A stretch of 64,000 nucleotides of DNA, from the NCBI RefSeq assembly GCF_035046505.1, contig NC_089830.1, forward strand, positions 18,680,061 to 18,744,060, given 5' to 3'. Numbering within the stretch: the stretch's first letter is position 1; every line of letters begins with the position of its first letter. This DNA is from Tiliqua scincoides (Eukaryota; Chordata; Lepidosauria; Squamata; Scincidae). The notes under the pieces were generated by a model. It was given only the letters and a program-made list of their open reading frames with translations. It ran no database searches and was not told the DNA's origin. Of the stretch, positions 24,141-64,000 are shown piece after piece. Both the position numbers and the translations under genes were made by a program.

Positions 24141-24153
24141 AGAGGAAGTGAAA
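24141..24153 (+). promoter_or_regulatory. PU.1 site and ETS-IRF composite element
   Basis: 'AGAGGAAGTG' is a strong PU.1 core. It runs directly into GGAAGTGAAA (24144-24153), an exact match to the ETS-IRF composite consensus GGAANNGAAA bound by PU.1 with IRF4/IRF8. It lies about 80 bases upstream of the THEMIS2 start, where no TATA box is seen. Myeloid and B-cell expression is what is known for THEMIS2 in mammals. Whether the element is used is inferred. Confidence 0.6.
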
Positions 24154-24233
24154 GCAGCAGTTGAACTTTCGCGTAGTCAGTGCTCTGCAGCTGGGTCTTC
24201 TGCACACACTCAACGACAGACTCTGTGGCCAGC

Positions 24234-44536
<20,303 letters not shown>

Positions 44537-44564
44537 GGCTCACCTATGAAGCATCTATGTTCTT

Positions 44565-45715
44565 TAAGAACTTAAGAACAGCCCCACTGGATCAGGCCAT
44601 AGGCCCATCTAGTCCAGCTTCCTGTATCTCACAGCGGCCCACCAAATGCCCCAGGGAGCACACCAGATAACAAGACCTGCAAGGCCTCCTGGGAATTGTA
44701 GTTAAGAACATAAGAACAGCCCCACTGGATCAGGCCATAGGCCCATCTAGTCCAGCTTCCTGTATCTCACAGCGGCCCACCAAATGCCCCAGGGAGCACA
44801 CCAGATAACAAGAAGACCTGCAAGGCCTCCTGGGAATTGTAGTTAAGAACATAAGAACAGCCCCACTGGATCAGGCCATAGGCCCATCTAGTCCAGCTTC
44901 CTGTATCTCACAGTGGCCCCACCAAATGCCCCAGGGAGCACACCAGATAACAAGACCTGCAAGGCCTCCTGGGAATTATAGTTAAGAACATAAGAACAGC
45001 CCCACTGGATCAGGCCATAGGCCCATCTAGTCCAGCTTCCTGTATCTCACAGCGGCCCCACCAAATGCCCCAGGGAGCACACCAAATCACAAGAGACCTG
45101 CGTCCTGGTGCCCTCCTTTGCATCTGACATAGCCCATTTCTAAAATCAGGAGGTTGCACATACACATCATGGCTTGTAACCCGTAATGGATTTTTCTCCA
45201 GAAACTTGTCCAATCCCCTTTTAAAGGCGTCCAGGCCAGATACCATCACCACATCCTGTGGCAAGGAGTTCCACAGACCAACCACACACTGAGTAAAGAA
45301 ATATTTTCTTTTGTCTGTCCTAACTCTTCCAACACTCAATTTTAGTGAATGCCCCCTGGTTCTGGTGTTATGTGAGAATGTAAAGAGCATCTCTCTATCC
45401 ACTTTATCCTTCCCATGCATAATTTTGTATGTCGCAATCATGTCGCCCCTCAGGTGTCTCTTTTCTAGGCTGAAGAGACCCAAATGCCGTAGCCTTTCCT
45501 CATAAGGAAGGTGCCCCAGCCCAGTAATCATCTTAGACGCACTCTTTTGCACCTTTTCCATTTCCACTATATCCTTTTTGAGATGCAGCGACCAGAACTG
45601 GACACAATACTCCAGGTGTGGCCTTACCATAGATTTGTACAATGGCATTATAATATTAGCTGTTTTGTTCTCAATACCTTTTCTAATGATCCCAAGCATA
45701 GAATTGGCCTTTTCT
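44565..45715 (-). mobile_element. CR1 LINE 3' segment with four tandem tails
   Basis: The reverse strand is open from about 45715 to 45010. It encodes the CR1 reverse-transcriptase C-terminal part ('NSMLGIIRKGIENKTANIIM', 'GLGHLPYEERLRHLGLFSLE', 'RKYFFTQCVVGLWNSLP'). Past the coding end the tail is repeated four times. Unit starts at 44565, 44703, 44843 and 44983 give periods of 138, 140 and 140. Units are joined by 'AAGGCCTCCTGGGAATTGTA'. It starts only 29 bases after the THEMIS2 stop codon. Confidence 0.92.
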
Positions 45716-47510
45716 TTTTTTAATTCAACCTTTATTTGGCATAAATATTTGGTAAATAAGGTCTCTGAACAGATACCATATCGAAAATAGAGACCTAAGC
45801 AATAGAGAGAGAGATAGATCAGCCAAATTACAAACAGCCAGTTACAGACTTTGCCAGGATGTGATCTACTCAATGGTTACTTGGGACCAATAGCTTGGCT
45901 CAGTTCAAGTTACTCAGGTTTAGAAACCCTTTCATATAACTGAAAGGGTTATATGCTTGTCGTCACCCCCCAGAAGGTATTGAATCATAGCATTCTCTGA
46001 AAGCCCTATTTTAGCACTGAGTAAGGGAGAGAGAAACTGATGTCTTAGCACTTGATATTTAGGACAGCGCAGCATAATGTGTATAGATTATTGTACTTTG
46101 CCTAAGAAGCAGTTAGACAAACGTTCTCCTCTGGAGGCATTTCTAAATCTGCTGAGCAGGTCATTAGAGGGTCACATTACAACGTGCCATGGGGGGCATA
46201 TTAGGAGGGACAGATATTTTGGTTGTTGACCAAATGTAATTTTAAGGTGGAAATTCAGCAGGTGCTGAATTTAGTGCTGTGCCTAAAATCTCTTGCGTCT
46301 CTATGTCATGTAGTCTGGTTGTCATAAGCCTGATAATAACCTCAGGAGAGGGAGCCCCTTATAGATCAACCTCAAGTCCCATCTGTTGGGTTTTTTATAG
46401 AATAGGGCTAGGCAAGGAGTTATCATTGGATCGGCCAACAGCCCCTTTAGCAGCAAATCACGATCAGCCCTGAAAAACGTTGGCCCAGTATTTTAAAAAA
46501 CTGGACCATGCATGTCCAGTCTATGTTGACCTGACTCCAGGCAGAGTGCTGCATATGGAACACAATGCGGTAAGCCAAAAATTTTATAAAGGAGTTTAGA
46601 GTGGACCCTTCCGATTGTATCATTTAATGCCGGCATCCATACAGGGATGCCATATAAAATTTGAGGTATGACTTTGGCATTAAAAGCTTGCAAAGCAGCT
46701 GGTACAAATGAATTGCCCCAAGAAAAGGAAAAATGAGTTATGGCTTGGACAGCTGGTTTGGATGAATTAATTGCAACTGAACAATTTGAGGACCAGGAAT
46801 GCTTATAATGAAACCGAAGGCCAAGGTACTGGAATTCCTTGACCTGCTGTATTAGTTTTCCATTGAAAAACCATGACTGTGGTTTCCATGAGTTTCCAAA
46901 AACCACTATTTTGGACTTTTCATAATTTATCTGCAGAGAGTTAGTTGTGAGATATTCAATACAAGCTTTAACCAGTCTTCGTAGGCCTATTTTTGTACGG
47001 GAGATTAGGGCCATGTCGTCAGCATATAAAAGTAAAGGAACGTCCACCGTTCCCAATTTGTTTGACAATGCGTGTCAAACTTTGTTCATCAAGTTGTTGA
47101 TGAAAAGAATAAACAAAATGGATGCCAGCACACAACCCTGCTTGACCCCCTTATTGATTGGGATTGGAGCTGAAAGGTGACCCTGCAGAGATAATTTCAC
47201 TTGGCAAGAGGTATTTAGGTGGAGGACACAAATTAATTCTAATAATCTTTTATCGAGTCCCATCTTCTCAAGTTTTTCCCAGTTTGTCTCTATCAGTAGA
47301 ATCGAAAGATGACTTTAGATCCAGGAATGCCACATAAAGTCGAGATTTATTTTGAGTCACCTGTTTGAAAATTAAGTGGGACAGTATTACACAGTGGTCG
47401 ATTGTGGACTTGTTTGGCCTGAAGCCTGCTTGTTCTGGGCCTATGATGTTGTGATCAGATATCCAGGAAGAGAGTTTCCTCAGTAAATGGGATGCGTACA
47501 TTTTCCCTGC
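45716..47510 (-). mobile_element. LINE with reverse-transcriptase domain (5'-truncated)
   Basis: The reverse strand encodes, in order, 'GPEQAGFRPNKSTIDHCVIL' (RT region 1-2), 'LDLKSSFDSTDRDKL' (AFD-type aspartate box), 'GVKQGCVLASILFILFINN', and 'LLLYADDMALIS' with the catalytic YADD. A thumb region and a Cys-rich end follow ('TLCCPKYQVLRHQFLSPLLS'). It ends 'GCCAAATAAAGGTTGAATT'. Frameshifts split the frame into at least three pieces, so it is dead. It abuts the CR1 at its 3' end. The clade is not resolved. Confidence 0.85.
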
Positions 47511-48205
47511 AACAGGTCACCTCCTGTTTTCATCTATCTCATTCTGGCCAGTAACAGCTGCCTTCCGAACCCAAAGCTGCAATATAGACAGCAACCAGAC
47601 CAAAGCTGCACAGTGGTATTGTAATTAGAACTTCTGTGATGAAAGCACACATTTCCCAGTAGAGTACAAAAACCACAAACTGCTTCCTTTAGAGGTTTAC
47701 AGGGCAGCTTCTGACCTTGTGTGTGTGGGGAACCTGACCCTGAGACCACTGAAGTTCACTAGGGCCTCTGCCAATGAAAGAAAATATTAGCAGAGGTTTC
47801 TCCCCAGCTTTAAGAAAAAACCACCGTTTATTTAGCCAGGAGTGGACTACAAATAGCTTCAATACAGGAAGTTTAGCTTAGGCCCTAAAGATGGTTAAAA
47901 AAAAATCCATTCAACTTCCTATCCAAGTAAAGCAGGGAGCTGAAGTCAGGGGTGAAGCTGAGTGGACTGCCAGGTTCCTCTGAAGACCACCATATTCCTT
48001 ACCCCAAGAGGGCAAATAAAACAGTACAGTCCAGGTCAACCTCTGATTTCTTATGTACTTGCATCTTAACAAGCTAGCTTGGGGCTGTGATATTAACAGG
48101 ATGCATTAGCCAAAAAGGCTCTTGTTGGTGATGGCTATTTCAAAAGTGTAGAAATTTCATTGCATTTGTAAGACATGTTCAATAAAAGGCTTATTTGTCA
48201 CATTG
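47511..48205 (+). other. Probable remaining THEMIS2 3' UTR
   Basis: Unique, repeat-free sequence runs from the end of the LINE to AATAAA at 48181-48186. If THEMIS2 ends here, its 3' UTR would be about 3.7 kb, most of it inserted LINE sequence. Inferred; transcript evidence would decide. Confidence 0.4.
48181..48186 (+). terminator. Candidate THEMIS2 polyadenylation signal (AATAAA)
   Basis: Canonical hexamer followed by 'GGCTTATTTGTCACATTG', a TG/T-rich downstream element. It is the only strong forward candidate before RPA2. Confidence 0.4.
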
Positions 48206-48772
48206 TTGTTGGCAACCTTCAGTCTCAAAAGACTCTGGTATCGCGCTCTGAATGCTGGTTCTGGAACAGCGTCTAGTGTGGCTGAAAAAGCCAATTCGGG
48301 AGTGACAATCCCTTCCACACTGGGAGCAAGTGCAGTCTGTCCCTGGTCTGTCTCCCTGGCTATGGGCCTTCCTTCTTTGCCTCTTTGACTGTTGGCCAAG
48401 TGTCTTTTCAAACTGGGAAAGGCCATGCTGCACAGCCTGCCTCCAAGCGGGCTGCTCAGAGGCCAGGGTTTCCCACCTGTTGAGGTCCACTTCTAAGGAC
48501 TTCAGATCCCTCTTGCAGATGTCCTTGTATCACAGCTGTGGTCTACCTGTAGGGTGTTTTCCTTGCACGAGTTCTCCATAGAGATCCTTTGGGATCCAGC
48601 CATCATCCATTCTCACATGACCGAGCCAACGCAGGCGTCTCTGTTTCAGCAGTGCATACATGCTAGGGATTCCAGCATGTTCCAGGACTGTGTTGTTTGG
48701 AACTTTGTCCTGCCAGGTGATGCCGAGAATGCGTCGGAGGCAGCGCATGTGGAAAGCGTTCAGTGTCACATG
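48206..48772 (-). mobile_element. LINE 3' segment (longest copy of the tail-donor family)
   Basis: The reverse strand encodes 'LNAFHMRCLRRILGITWQDK', 'RRLRWLGHVRMDDGWIPKDL' and 'CTCSQCGRDCHSRIGFFSHT'. These are typical of the C-terminal part of a non-LTR retrotransposon protein with a terminal zinc-finger-like motif. The 3' end is the GTTGCCAAC tail shared by the 5S SINEs. Confidence 0.85.
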
Positions 48773-49189
48773 GCTATCTCATTATATGATGGGGGAGGGG
48801 TCTTCTTTTTTGCTTTTCGAACCTTTCCCCAGGTAGTTAAGTATTCAGACGAGATGACCTACCTCTACATTGAAACAGGACAACTTGCTTTTTACATTCT
48901 CCCTGTACTGCAATGCAAACAAGCTATACCAGATAACAGGGCCTGCACTGAATCCGTACCTGTCTGCTTTTAAGAACTGCTAATGAGAAGCAAAATCTTA
49001 TTTTCTTCTCCAGTTGAGCTTCTAATGAAATCAGGCTAAAAAAAACCATCGATTAACAACGGTCTTTAGAATAAACTGGAATTATCCATATTTTGCAGGT
49101 GTATAAGATTGTATGAGATTCCCCAACTATATAAAATTGTATACTAGAAATAGTATCAGCCAAAGGAAAAATATCAAAACTAAAGTTAC

Positions 49190-49195
49190 TTTATT
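49190..49195 (-). terminator. RPA2 polyadenylation signal (AATAAA)
   Basis: On the reverse strand AATAAA lies about 445 bases after the RPA2 stop codon, giving a 3' UTR of ordinary length. Confidence 0.65.
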
Positions 49196-49638
49196 GTATT
49201 ACCAAAAGTAATCTGAATCAAGGCCACTATGCACAAAATAATGTAGACGTGAATAGAGAATTAAGATACTGAGATTTATCTTGGCTTCTCTTTCTACTAA
49301 GACAGACTGGGCAGCTGCAACCCCTTCCAAAACACAACAGAACATAAAAAACTGAAGATAGATGCTGCTCGTCCATTCTTCATACAGCGTCTATTTCCTT
49401 AGGAAATATCCAGGACCACTTCAGCTGCTCATTTGGTACCAATTACAGCTATCTGAATTTTGATTAGCTAGGCAGGTTTTGACAGTGCATAGAATTTAAA
49501 GTGATATTTCTGAGAGGGAAGGCCACCTTTCAGAAGTGTTCAGCTTGTCTGGATCATGTCATTAGTGGATGCAATAGTAGAAGCTAATGGTCAAGTCCAA
49601 AACCCATTCAGTTCATAAGGTCGCCTTCCAACGAACCC

Positions 49639-61660
<12,022 letters not shown>

Positions 61661-61990
61661 CTTGACCCGAGAAGGACCAGAGCACACAAGCCACGCCCCC
61701 TCCGCGCGCCAAAATCTCCCCGCGGCCCGCACGCGCCCCGCTTGGAAACCGCGTCACGGCCTACGTCACGCGCCAAGCCAGCCAATGAACTCCTTCGGCG
61801 CTCCCAACGGGCCAACTCTCGACTCCTCCTCTTTCCCGGTTCATCCCCCGCCCATCCTGAGAGCCAGCAGCCAATCGGGTTGCCGCATTGGAAAAGGGGG
61901 GGAGCCACGCGCTGAGTGACTGGACCCCGCGTTCCTTGGGACCATAGAAAGAAAGAGGGCTAGAGCGGAGAGGATGGAAACCATAGAAAG
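61661..61990 (-). promoter_or_regulatory. RPA2 CpG-island promoter
   Basis: GC-rich and TATA-less. On the reverse strand there is a perfect E2F site TTTGGCGC (61706-61713), about 50 bases above the start codon. CCAAT boxes lie at 61782-61786 and 61871-61875, and CRE-like TACGTCA at 61762-61768 near a second CGTCAC. E2F plus CCAAT is expected for an S-phase replication gene. 'ACTTCCGGT' at 61991-61999, an ETS site, may serve transcription in the other direction. Confidence 0.7.
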
Positions 61991-62159
61991 GTACTTCCGG
62001 TGCTGAACCAACGTCCTTTAAAATGGATGGCCGTTTCCTAGAGGTAGGCAGGGGGGAAAAGCAGAGTCACACACCACATCACAGTGCTTCATAAAGGGCT
62101 CTCATCAATGGAATGTTGATAACTCTTGAAGTAAGAGGGCTGGCACCACAGCCACCTCC

Positions 62160-62560
62160 AGTATCAACCAATCAATCAATTTCTAACTAAGTTTGTCTAA
62201 TTAATTAAGTCCCAATTAAGTTTTAATTAATTAATTAGCTTCAATTAATCAATTAGGATCATTAATTGATCCTAATTAATTAATCCTAATTAAGTCCTAT
62301 TAATTAGTCCTAATTAAGTAATCCTAATTGAGTTATAATAAATTAGATTATATTTAATCATAAATTAATCATCATTAATTAATTGTCCTAATTCTGTTCT
62401 AATGAATTAGATTAATTAATCATATCAATCATCATAATCAATTAATTGTCCTAATTCATAATGAATTAGATCAATTAATCATATTAATAATCAATCATTG
62501 TAATTAATTAATTGTCCTAATTCACTTCTAATGAATTAGATTAATTAATCTAATTCAAAA
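62160..62560. repeat. AT-rich TAATTA/CCTAATT minisatellite
   Basis: Repeated variants of 'TTAATTAATCCTAATTAAG' and 'AATGAATTAGATTAATTAAT'. No gene. It sits upstream of the RPA2 promoter, mirroring the AT-rich block beside the PPP1R8 promoter. Confidence 0.9.
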
Positions 62561-62573
62561 AATAAGTTGAAAA

Positions 62574-62685
62574 TTTTCCTGCTGCATGATGTCATTTCCA
62601 GTCATGACATCACGTCTGATGGGTCCTGACAGATTCTCATTCTAAAAAGTGGGTCCTGGTGTTAAAAGTTTGAGAATGACTGCTG
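62574..62685. mobile_element. hAT MITE, right half only
   Basis: 'CATTTCCAGTCATGACATCA' and 'AAAAAGTGGGTCCTGGTGTT' then 'AAAAGTTTGAGAATGACTG' match the right half of 42467-42900. The left half is replaced by the AT-rich repeat. Confidence 0.8.
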
Positions 62686-63458
62686 TATACCCTCTGGAGA
62701 AATGGGGGGGGGGCACAGAATATACTAAGTAGATGCCCTCTCCCTCCCCACTCAAGTTGTCATCTTGAAACTAAGGTGAGTCCCATCCCTTTGAAAAGTC
62801 TGCTCAAAAGCTACTGCCTTCCCCACAACTATTTTATGTACCAAAGAGCACCTTCCAAGCATTGCTGCTGTCCTGAATCCAGAAAACAAAGTAAAAAAAA
62901 AAGAACTGTCCACAAAGTCAGATAATTCCTGGGCTCCAATGAAAGTGTGTGCAAGAATCAAGATGCGGCTCTGTACTTTTGCCCTGAGCTCAAACAGGCA
63001 ATGAGACAGCAGAGCTCCAGTGTCCCTACTTTGATCAGGGCTGCATAACTTGGGACCTGCCCTTGTCTATTTCAAAACCTCGAAGTCAGCCAAGGCTGCC
63101 CTGCCAAGTCATCAAAGCAGTTATTTCGGTTAGCGGACGAGCCTCAGAGGCCTCGGTGGGTGGGAAAAGCAGGCTTGGCTTTTGGGAAGAAGAACAAGAA
63201 AAGCCCACACATGGCCTCTTTCAATCCCAGCATATTCCTTTGAGAGCCCGAGAGCCTCCTCTCCTTGGAAAAGATCACAAGTGCATATCAAGGTAGGGGG
63301 AGGAATGTAGTTCTGGTGCCAAGCAGCTTCAGGAACCAATGAATCAGAGGTCTGGGAGAGGCAAGTATAACATTAAACTTTTTTCCCACAGTTGCAGCTA
63401 CGGAAATCAAGGAGGATCGTCAGCCTGCAATTGCTGGCAGCGAAGCTCTCTGACCAAG

Positions 63459-63519
63459 ATGTCTCTCCAAGGGGCTGTCATGCTCCTTGCATACTGCAGC
63501 ATTGCCACTGCTGCCTCAG
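63459..63519 (+). CDS. SMPDL3B: First coding exon (signal peptide), probable SMPDL3B
   Basis: ATG at 63459 opens MSLQGAVMLLAYCSIATAAS, a typical secretory signal peptide (hydrophobic core 5-16, small residues before the cut). A donor G|GTGATG follows at 63519/63520, giving phase 1. A polypyrimidine tract and acceptor 'TTTTTTCCCACAG' end at 63392, so a 5' UTR exon boundary lies just upstream. An upstream non-coding exon may end at 63293 (AAG|GTAGGG). In human the next gene after RPA2 is SMPDL3B on the same strand; its product is a GPI-anchored acid-sphingomyelinase-like phosphodiesterase beginning with a signal peptide. Identification rests on synteny and the signal peptide only, because the catalytic exons lie beyond the window. 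Confidence 0.6.
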
Positions 63520-63730
63520 GTGATGTACACTTTTGGTGCTGGGGGGTTCCTATGTTGCTTGCATGAATGCGGGTTTTTAGGGAGGCCTCCTGCCTCAGAA
63601 ATGGGGTTGGATATTGCATTGGCTGCTTTCTTGCCCCTAATCAGCTCTCAACGTGGTGCATGAAAAATGAAGATGTCATTTTAAAAAAATTAATTGATGC
63701 AATAAAAAGTCAGCTGGATAAAGAATAAGC

Positions 63731-63917
63731 CACTGGTGCCCAAACTGGGAGCCGTGGCTTCCTGGGGAGCCGTGGAAACCAGCCACGAGAGCTGTGGAAT
63801 CCTCTCAAATAAACCCTGCCCTATACAATGTATAGGATTGTAGCCAAAATGGGGAGCTGCAGCCAATAGTCCAGTAAGTCAAGGGAGCCAGCAGTCAACA
63901 AAGATTGGGAACCACTG
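63731..63917. mobile_element. hAT MITE
   Basis: Ends 'CACTGGTGCCCAAACTGGGA' and 'AAGATTGGGAACCACTG'. Flanks GAATAAGC (63723-63730) and CAATAAGC (63918-63925) are an 8-bp duplication with one change. Length 187 bp, in intron 1 of the probable SMPDL3B. Confidence 0.85.
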
Positions 63918-64000
63918 CAATAAGCAGTAACAGATAGGATTTTAAGTAGCACACAGACAAGAATATAATCAAGGACAGAACTGATCAGCTGCATGCAAGC

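Noticed and set aside
46493-47501. Reverse-strand RT-like frames as a host gene
   Set aside because: YADD box, broken frame and truncated 5' end identify a dead LINE.
63339-63458. An upstream ATG at 63339 as the start of the SMPDL3B frame
   Set aside because: A strong splice acceptor lies at 63392 inside that extension, and the extension would bury the signal peptide.

Overview
This is vertebrate genomic DNA, almost certainly from a non-avian reptile and most likely a squamate. Three host genes and the first coding exon of a fourth can be read exon by exon. They lie in the order and orientation known from human 1p35.3: PPP1R8 (+), THEMIS2 (+), RPA2 (-), SMPDL3B (+). The reptile assignment rests on the repeats: CR1 LINE tails with the 'ACATAAGAAC' terminus, short palindromic 'GCAATCCTA' elements, many hAT-type MITEs and 5S-rRNA-derived SINEs. 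The species cannot be named from the sequence alone.

Layout. 1-880: a LINE 3' end and an AT-rich degenerate minisatellite. 880-1480: CpG-island promoter and exon 1 of PPP1R8 (NIPP1). 1253-15450: seven coding exons of PPP1R8, 355 aa, with a tandem satellite in intron 1. The 3' UTR probably runs to about 17970. 18-24.1 kb: intergenic and repeat-rich. 24234-44536: THEMIS2, six coding exons, 578 aa, with a PU.1/IRF-type element just upstream of the start. 44.5-47.5 kb: a CR1 with multiplied tails and a second LINE, probably inside the ancestral THEMIS2 3' UTR. 49639-61660 (minus strand): RPA2, nine coding exons, 268 aa, convergent with THEMIS2, with an E2F/CCAAT promoter near 61.7-61.9 kb. 62.2-62.6 kb: AT-rich repeat. 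63459-63519: first coding exon (signal peptide) of a gene whose position fits SMPDL3B; it runs off the window.

The genes are linked by conserved synteny, not by a shared pathway. NIPP1 is a nuclear PP1 regulator and splicing-factor-associated protein. THEMIS2 is a B-cell and macrophage signalling scaffold. RPA2 is the 32-kDa subunit of the single-strand DNA-binding complex. SMPDL3B is a GPI-anchored phosphodiesterase.

The less ordinary content is in the repeats. A 5S-rRNA-derived SINE shares its 3' tail with a LINE also present in the window. Two of its copies are internal multimers with exact periods (87 bp and 152 bp). CR1 ends have been amplified into tandem arrays in two places, and a CR1 coding segment has become a minisatellite next to RPA2 exon 1. 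Many nested MITE/SINE/LINE insertions still show target-site duplications. No retroviral or LTR element, CRISPR array or convincing small RNA gene was recognised.
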